Source of the DNA: Stenotrophomonas pavanii | GTDB lineage: Bacteria; Pseudomonadota; Gammaproteobacteria; Xanthomonadales; Xanthomonadaceae | Length of the DNA stretch: 64,000 nucleotides | NCBI RefSeq assembly: GCF_900101175.1 | Contig: NZ_FNFQ01000001.1 | Location: forward strand, 62,001-126,000 | Direction of reading: 5' to 3' | In this document: piece after piece, positions 1-9,515 of the stretch | How positions within the stretch are numbered: position 1 is the first letter of the stretch | Layout of the letters: each line of letters opens with the position of its first letter | The notes under the pieces: generated by a model | What the model was told of the DNA's origin: nothing | The model's input: the letters and a program-made list of their open reading frames with translations, nothing else | The model's database searches: none | Made by a program: the position numbers and the translations under genes

Positions 1-3000
1 AGCGAGATGCTGGACACGCGCTTGCCCGGCGGGCGCGCCATGATGGTCACGCCGGTATCGAGCAGGTCTTCACCGGTCAGCTCCAGGTAAGCATGGCCGC
101 CACCGAACAGGCGCGGGTACAGCGCCTGCACGCCGGCGTTGACGCGGTCGAAGGTGTCCTTGAAGCGGCCGCGGGTCTCGCGATCGATCTTGCGGATCGC
201 GTCTTCCAGGGTTTCCAGCGCGGTGGTCAGGTCCGCGTGCTGCGAATCCAGGTAATCCGAACGCTGCGAAGCCTCGCCGTACTCGTGGATGGCTGCAAGG
301 TTGACCGGCTCCAGCCGGCGCATGCGTGCGTCGATCTGATGCACGGCCTGCTCCCAGTCGCCCAGGCGCGCATCCTCGGGGAGTGCGTTGAGCACGTCCT
401 GCAGCACGAAGCCGGCCTTTTCCACCGCCGCCTGCAGGGTGTCGGCGCTGAGCACCAGTGCCTGCTGGTCCAGCTTGCGCTGCGAAATCCGCTCGCGCTG
501 GGCCAGCGCCTGTTCGTCGCGCTGGTGGCGGGTCTGCTCGTAGTTGCGCAGCTCGGCGTCGATGCCGTCCAGCAGCGTCCGCGCCTCGGTCAGCACGCGG
601 TCGGCGCGCACGCGCTCTTCCAGCGCGTTCTGGTGTTCGGCCTGCAGCGCTTCGACCGGCGAGTCACCTTCGTCCAGCTGCGAGTGCAGCTCGCCCAGTC
701 GCGAATCCAACTGCCCACGCTGGGTGCCCATGCGCTCCAGCGCCTGGCTCAACGAGGCCAGCTGCGCGCGCTGTGATTCCAGGGTCAGTGCCAGCGCATG
801 CGAGCGCTCGCGCACCGCACGGGCGGCATCGCGGGCCAGGTCGCGGGCCTCGGTCAGCTGGCGGCGCTCGCCCTCCAGCCGCTGCCGGGTCGACTCCAGG
901 TCACCCATGCTGCTGACCGCGTTCTCCAACCGCGAGCGCGCTTCGCGCGCCTGCTCGTTGTTGGCTTCAATCGTTTCCTGCAGCTGCTTCAGCTCGCCTT
1001 CGATGCGGTCAATGCGCGTGCGTGCAGCCTCCACCTTGCCCTGCTGGCCCTGCAACTGGCCGGCCAGTTCGGACACCGCGCGATGGGCCTGGTAGAGCGC
1101 GCGCTGCGCGTCCTCGCGCTGCTGTTCGGCCGCCTGCAGCTGCTCGCGGAAACCGGCCAGCTGGTCTTCCAGTTCGGCCTCGTGGTCCTGCAGCTGTTCG
1201 ATCTGCTCGCGCAGTTCCTGGATCTCACGTTCGCGCAGCAGCGCGCCCTGCTCGGCGGCACCGGAGCGCGACACGCGCAGCCAGCCCCGGCCCAGGCGCT
1301 CGCCGCTCTGTGTGATGATCGAATCGCCTTCGGGCAGGCTGGCCTGCAGCGCCTTCGCCTCGGACAGGTCGCGGGCCGCATGCAGGTGTGCCAGCAGCCG
1401 ACGGATCGCCGCCGGGCCACGCACGCGTGCGGCCAGCGAGGTGGGTGCAACCTTCAGTTCGGCATCGTCGTTGGCGACCAGCGCGAGGTGGCCGTCGCCC
1501 AGCTCGCCAAGCGCGTCGACCAGGCTGGCCGGGTCATCGACCAGCACGCCTTCGATCAACTGGCCGAGCGCGCTCTCCACCGCGTTTTCCCAGCCGGCAT
1601 CCACGTCCAGGCGCTCGCCGACGCGCGCCGCCGAATCCAGCCCGCGCGCCTTCAGCCAGGCGACGGCCGCGCCCTGCTCCTGGCCCAGCGCGGCCTGCTG
1701 CAGGGTTTCCAGCGAGGCCAGGCGGCCGCGCAGGCCGTTGGCCTGCTTGCGCAGTTCGGCCAGTTCGTTCTGGCCATTGCGCTGCTGTTCCTGCACGGCT
1801 GCCACGCCCTGCTTGCGCAGCTCGACGTCTTCGCTCAGTTCATCCAGCGCGGCCTTCTGCGTGTCGTGCTGCAGGTGCAGCTGCTCGAAGGATTCCTCCA
1901 GCGCGTCCACGTCCAGCCCGGCGCGCTCGGCGGCCAGGGCTTCACGACGCCGGTCGGCATCGAGGATCTGCTTGTCGAGGTAGTCCACGCGCGTGCGCTC
2001 GACATCGCCGGCGCGCGAGGCCTCCGAACTCTGCGAGGTGTGCTGTTCCCAGCGCTGCTGCCAGCTGGCCAGCCGTTCTTCGGCCTCGCGCAGGCTTTCC
2101 TGCTTGATTTCGTTCTCTTCCTGCAGGGCTTCCAGCTGCGGGGTGGCGGCCTCCACCGCCTCGCGCAGCACGCTCAGCCTAGCCTCGTCGCCGCTGATGT
2201 GCTGGCCCAGTTCGGCCAGCGCCTGCTGCGTTTCATCGCGCGCCTTGTGCAGGCGCTGCGACAGCTCGCGCTGGTGCTGGATCTGCTGTTCCAGGCGCGC
2301 CAGCGTACTGCCGACCTGGTAGACCGCCGCCTGCGCGGTATTGAGCGCGTCGGCAGCCTCTTCGCGCCGCGCGCGCGAGGTTTCGATGCGGGCTTCGGCA
2401 TCACGCTGGTCGGCAATCAGCTGCTGCAGCCGCGTTTCTTCCTGCGACAACCCTTCGCGCAGCTTGGACAGGCGTCCGTCGAGGCCGCGGAATTCCAGCG
2501 CCTTCCACTCGGCGTCCTTGACCCGGCGCTCTTCCTGCAGGGCCTGGTACTGCTCGGCCTGCTTGGCCTGGCGCTTGAGGTGCTCCAGCTGCTTGCTGAT
2601 CTCGTCGCGCAGGTCGCCCAGCCGGTCCAGGTTCTCGCGGGTGTGGCGGATGCGGGTCTCGGTTTCCTTGCGGCGCTCCTTGTACTTGGAGATGCCGGCT
2701 GCCTCTTCCAGGTACACACGCAGGTCTTCCGGGCGCGCCTCGATGATCTGGCTGATCATGCCCTGCTCGATGATCGAGTAGCTGCGCGGGCCCAGGCCGG
2801 TGCCGAGGAACAGGTCGGTGATGTCGCGGCGGCGGCACTTGGTGCCGTTGAGGTAGTAGTTGCCGGTACCGTCGCGGCTGACCGTGCGCTTGACCGAGAT
2901 TTCGTTGAACGAGGCGTACTCGCCGGAGATCGTGTGGTCGGAGTTGTCGAAGATCAGCTCGACCGTGGCCTGCGACACCGGCTTGCGGGCATTGGAACCG

Positions 3001-3200
3001 GAAAAGATCACGTCGGTCAGCGAGTCGCCGCGCAGGCGGCTGGCCGAGCTCTCGCCCATGACCCAGCGCACGGCGTCGATGATGTTCGACTTGCCGCAGC
3101 CATTGGGCCCCACCACGCCGGTCATGTTGGTCGGCAGGTGAAGGGTGGTCGGATCGACGAACGACTTGAAGCCGGACAGCTTGATCGTGGAAAGACGCAT
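1..3200 (-). CDS. smc: Chromosome segregation ATPase SMC (C-terminus beyond the window)
   Basis: SMC is the coiled-coil ATPase of the bacterial condensin complex; it compacts and helps segregate replicated chromosomes. The reading frame runs from an ATG at 3200 to the left edge with no stop, about 1066 codons of a protein that is normally about 1170 residues. The start of the protein carries the SMC head with the Walker A loop GPNGCGKSN at residues 31-39. Long Glu/Gln/Arg-rich coiled-coil arms flank a central hinge. At the edge the frame reads DTGVTIMARPPGKRVSSIS, which lies just before the ABC signature and Walker B in SMC proteins, so only the last part of the C-terminal head is missing. 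A -10-like TATACT lies about 100 bp upstream. The gene is transcribed away from rplI, with a terminator between. Confidence 0.96.
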   Translation of the reverse strand, partial: MRLSTIKLSGFKSFVDPTTLHLPTNMTGVVGPNGCGKSNIIDAVRWVMGESSASRLRGDSLTDVIFSGSNARKPVSQATVELIFDNSDHTISGEYASFNEISVKRTVSRDGTGNYYLNGTKCRRRDITDLFLGTGLGPRSYSIIEQGMISQIIEARPEDLRVYLEEAAGISKYKERRKETETRIRHTRENLDRLGDLRDEISKQLEHLKRQAKQAEQYQALQEERRVKDAEWKALEFRGLDGRLSKLREGLSQEETRLQQLIADQRDAEARIETSRARREEAADALNTAQAAVYQVGSTLARLEQQIQHQRELSQRLHKARDETQQALAELGQHISGDEARLSVLREAVEAATPQLEALQEENEIKQESLREAEERLASWQQRWEQHTSQSSEASRAGDVERTRVDYLDKQILDADRRREALAAERAGLDVDALEESFEQLHLQHDTQKAALDELSEDVELRKQGVAAVQEQQRNGQNELAELRKQANGLRGRLASLETLQQAALGQEQGAAVAWLKARGLDSAARVGERLDVDAGWENAVESALGQLIEGVLVDDPASLVDALGELGDGHLALVANDDAELKVAPTSLAARVRGPAAIRRLLAHLHAARDLSEAKALQASLPEGDSIITQSGERLGRGWLRVSRSGAAEQGALLREREIQELREQIEQLQDHEAELEDQLAGFREQLQAAEQQREDAQRALYQAHRAVSELAGQLQGQQGKVEAARTRIDRIEGELKQLQETIEANNEQAREARSRLENAVSSMGDLESTRQRLEGERRQLTEARDLARDAARAVRERSHALALTLESQRAQLASLSQALERMGTQRGQLDSRLGELHSQLDEGDSPVEALQAEHQNALEERVRADRVLTEARTLLDGIDAELRNYEQTRHQRDEQALAQRERISQRKLDQQALVLSADTLQAAVEKAGFVLQDVLNALPEDARLGDWEQAVHQIDARMRRLEPVNLAAIHEYGEASQRSDYLDSQHADLTTALETLEDAIRKIDRETRGRFKDTFDRVNAGVQALYPRLFGGGHAYLELTGEDLLDTGVTIMARPPGKRVSSIS

Positions 3201-3297
3201 AGGGGTTCCGGACTGGGGCCGGCAAGCGGCCTGCGTTTACCCTCCAAGTCATTGATCCTGCTGGGATCGATGCCCGTGGATCGGGTGTGACGCCCTG

Positions 3298-3326
3298 AGT
3301 ATACCGATGTAGCCGTGTTCTACGAA
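3298..3326 (-). promoter_or_regulatory. Candidate smc promoter
   Basis: On the minus strand a TATACT -10 element (3298-3303) is preceded after 17 bp by TTCGTA (3321-3326), a weak -35. It would give an untranslated leader of roughly 90 nt before smc. Assigned from sequence match only. Confidence 0.35.
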
Positions 3327-3394
3327 TGGGCGTGGAACATTGTCCAGCCCCACCCCGCCGGCCAGACGTGGCCCGACGCCACGAAACGGAGCCA

Positions 3395-3428
3395 TAAAAC
3401 AAAACGGGCACCCTTGCGGGCGCCCGTT
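3395..3428 (-). terminator. Rho-independent terminator after rplI
   Basis: Reading the minus strand, a GC-rich stem (CGGGCGCCC / GGGTGCCCG) with a GCAA loop is followed by TTTTGTTTT. It lies about 30 bp after the rplI stop codon and separates the ribosomal cluster from smc. Confidence 0.8.
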
Positions 3429-3459
3429 CTGCGGTGATGCCAGGCCTTGCGGCGTGGGA

Positions 3460-3909
3460 TCAGGCTTCGGCGACGACGACGACCTTGACGGTGGTCTCGA
3501 CGTCGGCGTGCAGGTGGATCAGCACGTCGTACTCGCCGATGTTGCGGAAGGCGCCTTCGCCCAGGATGACTTCGCTCTTGCTGACCGGCAGGCCGGCAGC
3601 GGTGAAGGCATCGGCGATTTCGCGGGCGCCGACCGAGCCGTACAGCTTGCCTTCGGTCGAAGCGTTGGCCGGGATGGTCACGCTCGCGCCGTCCAGCTTG
3701 GCCTTGCGGGCGTCAGCTTCGGCGTGGATGGCCTGGGCCTTGGCTTCGTATTCGGCGCGCTTGGCTTCGAACTCGGCCTTGTTGCTCTCGGTGGCCGGCA
3801 CGGCCTTGCCCTGCGGCACGAGGAAGTTACGGCCGTAGCCCGGCTTCACGTCGACCAGGTCGCCCAGGTTGCCGAGGTTGGTGACTTTCTGCAGGAGGAT
3901 CAGCTGCAT
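3460..3909 (-). CDS. rplI: 50S ribosomal protein L9
   Basis: L9 binds 23S rRNA near the base of the L1 stalk and helps maintain reading-frame fidelity. The 149-residue product has the family's usual length. Its N-terminal domain begins [17 protein letters not shown], followed by the Gly-rich [16 protein letters not shown] segment. A charged Ala/Glu/Lys-rich connecting helix spans roughly residues 45-75, and a C-terminal domain follows. It is the last gene of the rpsF-rpsR-rplI cluster and is followed by a terminator. Confidence 0.97.
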   Translation of the reverse strand: MQLILLQKVTNLGNLGDLVDVKPGYGRNFLVPQGKAVPATESNKAEFEAKRAEYEAKAQAIHAEADARKAKLDGASVTIPANASTEGKLYGSVGAREIADAFTAAGLPVSKSEVILGEGAFRNIGEYDVLIHLHADVETTVKVVVVAEA

Positions 3910-4014
3910 GGTATTGCTCCAGATAAGTTATTCGTTAGCGAGGCGATGCCCCGCAACAAAGGCTGTCCGAATAGCTGGCACAGCGGGGGCGGCACCGGGC
4001 CGCCCCGCCGGGCA

Positions 4015-4245
4015 TCAGACGTCGTGGTTGTCGGTGTACGGGATCAGGGCCAGGAAGCGAGCGCGCTTGACGGCGGTCGCCAGCTGGCGCTGGTACTTCG
4101 ACTTGGTACCGGTGACGCGGCTCGGCACGATCTTGCCGTTCTCGGTCAGGTACTGGCGCAGGGTGTTGAGATCCTTGTAGTCGATCTCCTTCACACCTTC
4201 AGCCGTGAACTTGCAGAACTTGCGGCGACGGAAGAACTTGGACAT
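4015..4245 (-). CDS. rpsR: 30S ribosomal protein S18
   Basis: S18 pairs with S6 on the platform of the 30S subunit. The 76-residue product starts [14 protein letters not shown] and contains the conserved [22 protein letters not shown] core and a basic C-terminal half. Length and sequence are typical. It sits 11 bp downstream of rpsF, so the two partners are presumably co-translated from one mRNA. Confidence 0.97.
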   Translation of the reverse strand: MSKFFRRRKFCKFTAEGVKEIDYKDLNTLRQYLTENGKIVPSRVTGTKSKYQRQLATAVKRARFLALIPYTDNHDV

Positions 4246-4256
4246 GGGAAGGCTCC

Positions 4257-4694
4257 TTAGGCGGCGGAAGCGGCGTCGTCGCCGGCTTCGTTGTCAGCGG
4301 TGGTGGTGGACTCGCCTTCTTCGTCGTCACGACGACGGCGCTCACCGCGCTCCGGCTTGTCACCCTTCTCGTCCTTGCTCTTCATGATCAGCGACTGCTC
4401 GGTGTCAGCCTCGTCACGCTTGATGACCAGGTTGCGCAGCACGGCGTCGTTGAAGCGGAAGCTCTCGGTCAGTTCGTTCAGAACGGCCTGGTCGGCTTCG
4501 ATGTTCATCAGCACGTAGTGGGCCTTCACCAGGTTCTGGATCGGGTACGCCAGCTGGCGGCGGCCCCAGTCTTCCAGACGGTGGATGGTGCCGTTGCCGT
4601 TCTCGACCAGCGACTTGTAGCGCTCGATCATGGCCGGGACCTGCTCGCTCTGGTCCGGGTGGACCATGAACACGATTTCGTAATGACGACTCAT
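4257..4694 (-). CDS. rpsF: 30S ribosomal protein S6
   Basis: S6 is the S18 partner on the 30S platform. The product of 145 residues begins [20 protein letters not shown] and has the [13 protein letters not shown] motif expected of S6. After about residue 100 there is a low-complexity tail, first Lys/Glu/Arg-rich ([12 protein letters not shown]) and then acidic and Ala-rich. This tail varies among gammaproteobacteria; in E. coli the natural C-terminus is modified with glutamates. First gene of the ribosomal cluster, with a candidate promoter about 100 bp upstream. Confidence 0.97.
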   Translation of the reverse strand: MSRHYEIVFMVHPDQSEQVPAMIERYKSLVENGNGTIHRLEDWGRRQLAYPIQNLVKAHYVLMNIEADQAVLNELTESFRFNDAVLRNLVIKRDEADTEQSLIMKSKDEKGDKPERGERRRRDDEEGESTTTADNEAGDDAASAA

Positions 4695-4914
4695 GTTTTT
4701 TCTACCTTTCGGATGTGGCCTTGCGGCCGGACAGCCCCCCGCCGTTGAGACCGCGGTGGGGCAAGGGTTCCCGCCAGGGAGGCAGGAAGCCGCGTATTAT
4801 GGCGCAGATGGGGTTGCCGGGCAACCGGTGGGTCACCTGGCGCCCTGAACCGGGGGCGGGCGCCCAGCCAAGCCGGGTGGGGCGCCACCAGAACGATCAG
4901 GTCCCGCCGGGCCC
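4695..4914. other. Intergenic region between the Fe-S carrier gene and rpsF
   Basis: This 220 bp gap carries the likely rpsF promoter and a leader of about 95 nt. Two GC-rich hairpins can be drawn in it: GGCC-GCAA-GGCC around 4720-4735, and a GGCGCCC/GGGCGCC pair near 4855-4890 just after the upstream gene. No coding frame is convincing. The leader is a candidate site for S6:S18 autoregulation, which is known for rpsF mRNAs in many bacteria, but I could not match the motif with confidence. Confidence 0.4.
4796..4824 (-). promoter_or_regulatory. Candidate promoter of the rpsF-rpsR-rplI cluster
   Basis: On the minus strand TTGCCC (4819-4824) and CATAAT (4796-4801) are separated by 17 bp. Transcription would start near 4790 and leave a leader of about 95 nt before rpsF. 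It is the best sigma-70-like match in this gap. Confidence 0.5.
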
Positions 4915-5253
4915 TCAGGCCTTGTCGGCGTCGGTGGTGAAGCTCTCGCCGCAGCCACACTCGGCGGTGGCGTTCGGGTTGCTGAACGTGAAGGTCTCGC
5001 TCAGGCCGTGCTTGCCGAAGTCGATCACCGTGCCGTCCACCAGCGCCAGGCTCTTGGCGTCGACGTAGATCTTCACGCCGTCCTGCTCGAACACGGTATC
5101 GCCCTCGCGCTCATCGCGGGCCAGGTCGGTCACGTGGCCCCAGCCGGAACAGCCGGTCTTGGTCACGCCGAAACGCAGGCCCAGCGCGCCGGGGGTCTGG
5201 GCGACGAAGCGCTGCACGCGCTCGAAGGCAATGGGGGTCAGGCTGACGGCCAT
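4915..5253 (-). CDS. iscA: A-type iron-sulfur carrier (IscA/HesB family)
   Basis: A-type carriers receive Fe-S clusters from the scaffold and hand them to apo-enzymes. The 112-residue product has the three family cysteines: C35 in KTGCSGWGH, and C99 and C101 in ECGCGESF near the C-terminus. The central VYVD-type strand (IYVDAKSLALVDGTVIDF) also fits. The gene stands alone here without iscS, iscU or hscBA, so it could equally be the ErpA or SufA paralogue; the symbol is the family name rather than a proven orthology. A perfect TATAAT lies 27 bp upstream of the start and GGAG sits just before the ATG. Confidence 0.85.
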   Translation of the reverse strand: MAVSLTPIAFERVQRFVAQTPGALGLRFGVTKTGCSGWGHVTDLARDEREGDTVFEQDGVKIYVDAKSLALVDGTVIDFGKHGLSETFTFSNPNATAECGCGESFTTDADKA

Positions 5254-5279
5254 GGGGACTACTCCAGAGATACAGGGAC

Positions 5280-5285
5280 ATTATA
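5280..5285 (-). promoter_or_regulatory. Consensus -10 element upstream of the A-type carrier gene
   Basis: A perfect TATAAT on the minus strand would start transcription near 5273, about 20 nt before the ATG at 5253. No good -35 is present at the expected spacing (AT-rich CATTTT only). Confidence 0.5.
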
Positions 5286-5382
5286 AGGAGCCGTTGCCGC
5301 GAAAAATGCCTCGCAAGCGGAACGCTGCAACCGGTAAACTCCCGTGTTCACAGATCGAGTCGATCAGCAGAGGATTCAAGTC

Positions 5383-6777
<1,395 letters not shown>

Positions 6778-6807
6778 GCCCCACACGACCACGGAGGTGC
6801 TGCCCCC

Positions 6808-7107
6808 ATGACCCTGTTCTTCGCCCTCTGTTTCGTCGGCGTTGCAGTGGCCGGGTTCAGTGCCTTCGTGATCTTCTGGCCGCTGACCCTGGTGCACGTG
6901 CGCGACCGCCATCCGGCGCTCGCCGAGCGCTTTGGCAGCGGCGCCTTCCTCAAGCCCGATGCCCTGGCCTGGCTGCTGCGCCGTGATTATCGCCAGCAAC
7001 CGGACCGCTCGCTGTCCGGGCTGGCGACGCCGGCCTGGGTATCGCTGCTGACCCTGCTGGCCGGACTGGGCATGGCCGCCCTGCTCTGGCTGGCCTCGCT
7101 CTGGTAA
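6808..7107 (+). CDS. Small inner-membrane protein of unknown function
   Basis: I do not recognise this 99-residue protein. It has two hydrophobic segments, one at about residues 2-29 with a Phe-rich core and one at about 77-98. They are joined by a basic stretch containing RDRHPALAERFGSGAFLKPDALAWLLRRDY split over the middle. This suggests a two-pass inner-membrane protein with a central loop. A strong GGAGG ribosome binding site sits 12 nt before the ATG. It lies 30 bp after asnS and 7 bp before the next gene, so co-transcription is likely. Similar small proteins occur beside asnS in other xanthomonads as far as I recall. Confidence 0.75.
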   Translation: MTLFFALCFVGVAVAGFSAFVIFWPLTLVHVRDRHPALAERFGSGAFLKPDALAWLLRRDYRQQPDRSLSGLATPAWVSLLTLLAGLGMAALLWLASLW

Positions 7108-7114
7108 CGCATCC

Positions 7115-7429
7115 ATGAATGACATCTCCGTCTCGCGCGACAGCTGGTGGCTGGCCAGCCTCGGCAACACCCTGATCTGGGCGCGCCTGCGCGTGCGCCC
7201 GGCCGGCACCGCCGAAGTGCTCGACAGCGATGGCAATACGCTGAGTTATGACAGCGAAGACACCGCGCGTTCGCAGCTGTTCGACGCCGAATTCGTCGAG
7301 TACGACGGCCTGGACGAGGAAGACGCGCTGGTGCGCGGCTTCAGCCTGCACGAAGTGCAGCCGCCGCAGGCCGACAGCGACGAGGGCCTGCGTGGCCGCA
7401 TGATCCAGTCGCTCGGCGGGCGCGCCTGA
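7115..7429 (+). CDS. Conserved hypothetical protein, acidic, cytosolic
   Basis: A 104-residue acidic protein with no signal peptide or membrane segment. It opens MNDISVSRDSWWLASLGNTL and contains an acidic stretch (FVEYDGLDEEDALVRGF). I cannot assign a family. It lies tightly between a small membrane protein gene and a PaiB-like gene, with gaps of 7 bp on each side, so all three probably share one transcript. Confidence 0.7.
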   Translation: MNDISVSRDSWWLASLGNTLIWARLRVRPAGTAEVLDSDGNTLSYDSEDTARSQLFDAEFVEYDGLDEEDALVRGFSLHEVQPPQADSDEGLRGRMIQSLGGRA

Positions 7430-7436
7430 CCCTGGC

Positions 7437-8075
7437 ATGTTCACCCCGCGCGCCTTCGCCGAGACCGACCTGCTCTGGCTGGACCGCCTGCTGGCACGCG
7501 ACCCGTTCGTCACCGTGCTCACGACCGGCGGCGATGGCCTGCCAGAGCTGACCCGGATGCCGGTGCTGTACCGGCGTGACGGCGATCGCATCGAACTGTG
7601 CGGGCATTGGGCCCGCGCCAACCCGCAGTCGCGCCACCGCGGCACCGCCAAGGTGCTGGTCGATGGACCGCACGGCTATGTTTCGGCCAGCTGGTACCCG
7701 GACAAGGAGCCTGCTGCGCGGGTGCCGACCTGGAACTATGCGGCTGCCGAGCTGCGCGGCCAGCTGCACACGTTCGACGATGCCGGTGCGCTGGCTGAAC
7801 TGGTCGGCGCGATCAGCGACCGTTTCGAAGCCAGCGTCGGCCAGGCCTGGCGGTTCGATGCCGCGCGCGCCGAACACGGCCCGGAGCTGCGCGCCATCGT
7901 CGGCTTCCGCTTCCAGGTTGAACACGTACAGCTGAAGCTGAAACTCAGCCAGAACCATCCCGACGCCAACCAGCAGGCCGTGATCACCGCACTGGACGCG
8001 CTCGCCACCCCGTCCTCCCATGAGCTGGCGCAGTGGATGCGCTGGCACCGTGAACAGTCCGCCTCCAGCGGCTGA
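7437..8075 (+). CDS. FMN-binding PaiB-family protein
   Basis: The 212-residue product matches the PaiB/FMN-binding split-barrel family, named for the Bacillus negative regulator of sporulation and protease genes. Family marks are the N-terminal PRAFAETD, the HWARANPQ segment, the GYVSASWYPDKE core and the KLSQNHP motif near the C-terminal end. Length is typical. No DNA-binding domain is evident; the regulator label comes from the Bacillus work and may not apply here. Starts 7 bp after the preceding gene. Confidence 0.85.
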   Translation: MFTPRAFAETDLLWLDRLLARDPFVTVLTTGGDGLPELTRMPVLYRRDGDRIELCGHWARANPQSRHRGTAKVLVDGPHGYVSASWYPDKEPAARVPTWNYAAAELRGQLHTFDDAGALAELVGAISDRFEASVGQAWRFDAARAEHGPELRAIVGFRFQVEHVQLKLKLSQNHPDANQQAVITALDALATPSSHELAQWMRWHREQSASSG

Positions 8076-8149
8076 TCACCTCAGCTTCCCGCGACAGCGC
8101 GACCAGAACGGCCGCGCCTTGCCACCACCCGACGCCAGGGATACCGCAC

Positions 8150-8812
8150 ATGAAAGACATCCACCGCCTGCTGCAGAACAACCGCGACTGGGCCGACCGC
8201 ATCGCCAAGGAGGACCCTGAGTTCTTCCAGCACCTGTCCAAGCAGCAGCATCCGGAATACCTGTGGATCGGCTGCTCCGACTCGCGGGTGCCGGCCAACC
8301 AGATCATCGGCATGGCGCCGGGTGAGGTCTTCGTGCATCGCAACGTCGCCAACGTGGTGGCACACAGCGACCTGAACTGCCTGAGCGTGGTGCAGTACGC
8401 GGTGGACCAGCTGAAGGTGAAGCACATCCTGATCGTCGGCCACTACGGTTGCGGCGGCGTGCACGCCTGCCTGCACAATACCCGCGTCGGCCTGGCCGAC
8501 AACTGGCTGCGTCATGTCGGCGACGTGGTGCAGAAGCACCAGGGCATCCTCGACGCGATCGAGGATGACGAGCTGAAGCACGCGCGCCTGTGCGAACTGA
8601 ACGTGATCGAGCAGGTCGCCAACCTGTGCCGTTCAACCATCGTGGAGGACGCCTGGGCCCGCGGCCAGAAGCTGATGGTGCACGGCTGGGTCTACAGCCT
8701 GAAGAACGGCCGGGTCAGCGAGATGGGCATCGACGTCGGTGCACCGGAAGAGTTGAAACCGGCCTATGAAAAGGCGCTGTCCTTCGTGCCCCGCCAGGGC
8801 CGGCGCGACTGA
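8150..8812 (+). CDS. can: Beta-class carbonic anhydrase
   Basis: Catalyses reversible hydration of CO2 to bicarbonate, supplying carboxylases and buffering the cytosol. The 220-residue protein has the complete zinc site: C42 and D44 in CSDSR, then H98 and C101 in GHYGCGG. R46 forms the usual dyad with D44. Length matches the E. coli Can enzyme. It is 20 bp upstream of the 3-hydroxyanthranilate dioxygenase gene and may be co-transcribed, although no functional link with that pathway is obvious. Confidence 0.95.
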   Translation: MKDIHRLLQNNRDWADRIAKEDPEFFQHLSKQQHPEYLWIGCSDSRVPANQIIGMAPGEVFVHRNVANVVAHSDLNCLSVVQYAVDQLKVKHILIVGHYGCGGVHACLHNTRVGLADNWLRHVGDVVQKHQGILDAIEDDELKHARLCELNVIEQVANLCRSTIVEDAWARGQKLMVHGWVYSLKNGRVSEMGIDVGAPEELKPAYEKALSFVPRQGRRD

Positions 8813-8831
8813 ACCCCCACGGACCACGACC

Positions 8832-9353
8832 ATGCTCGCTTCGCCGATCAACCTGCACGCCTGGATCGAAGAGAACCGCCACCTGCTGAAGCCGCCGGTG
8901 GGCAACAAGATGATCGACAACGGCGATTTCATCGTGATGGTGGTCGGTGGGCCGAATTCGCGCACCGACTACCACTACGATGAAGGCCCGGAGTGGTTCT
9001 ACCAGCTCGAAGGCGAGATGGTGCTGAAGGTGCAGGAGGACGGCGCGGTGCGCGACATCCCGATCCGCGCCGGCGAGATCTTCCTGCTGCCGGCCCGGGT
9101 GCCGCACTCACCGCGGCGCCCGCCCGGCGGCATCGGCCTGGTGGTGGAGCGCAAGCGCCTGCCGCACGAGAAGGACGGCGTGATCTGGCACTGCGAACGC
9201 TGCAACCACAAGCTGCACGAAGAGTTCTTCGCGCTGCAGAACATCGAGACCGACCTGCCCAAGGTGTTTGCGCGCTATCACGCCAGCCTGGAGCTGCGCA
9301 CCTGCGGCCAGTGCGGGCACGTGGATCCGCTGCCGGCGCCAGCGGCGGGCTGA
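8832..9353 (+). CDS. nbaC: 3-hydroxyanthranilate 3,4-dioxygenase
   Basis: Opens the ring of 3-hydroxyanthranilate to give the semialdehyde that cyclises to quinolinate, the precursor of NAD. The 173-residue cupin has the iron ligands H48, E54 and H92 and the substrate-contacting R44 and R96. A rubredoxin-like zinc site near the C-terminus uses C121, C124, C158 and C161, as in the Cupriavidus enzyme. I chose the ATG at 8832 because the preceding in-frame extension overlaps the carbonic anhydrase gene. Together with kynU and kmo it gives the last three steps of the kynurenine route; the gene is also called haaO. Confidence 0.95.
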   Translation: MLASPINLHAWIEENRHLLKPPVGNKMIDNGDFIVMVVGGPNSRTDYHYDEGPEWFYQLEGEMVLKVQEDGAVRDIPIRAGEIFLLPARVPHSPRRPPGGIGLVVERKRLPHEKDGVIWHCERCNHKLHEEFFALQNIETDLPKVFARYHASLELRTCGQCGHVDPLPAPAAG

Positions 9354-9364
9354 GCCAGCGAACG

Positions 9365-9424
9365 GTAGTTGCCCACCTTGGTGGGCGCTTTCTTGTACGT
9401 GCGCCAACCAAGGTTGGCGACTAC
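9365..9424. repeat. Inverted pair of GTAG (SMAG-like) palindromes
   Basis: Two hairpin units face each other: GTAGTTGCCCACC... from 9365 and its mirror-like partner ending ...GGCGACTAC at 9424. Each unit is a short stem starting with GTAG, the layout of SMAG repeats of Stenotrophomonas. The pair lies between the dioxygenase stop and kynU, inside what is otherwise a pathway operon. Confidence 0.8.
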
Positions 9425-9515
9425 CGGATCACGCGGCGCTGGTGCCCGGTCGGCTGCTACCGGGCCATGCCCCAGGCGCTACACTGGCGGTCCCGTTGCA
9501 GCCTGTTGCCCGACC

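Noticed and set aside
798..3290. Long plus-strand open frame opposite smc
   Set aside because: It lies antisense to a clear SMC protein, reads as Leu/Gln/Ala/Arg-rich text with no domain, and arises from the GC-rich codon usage of smc.
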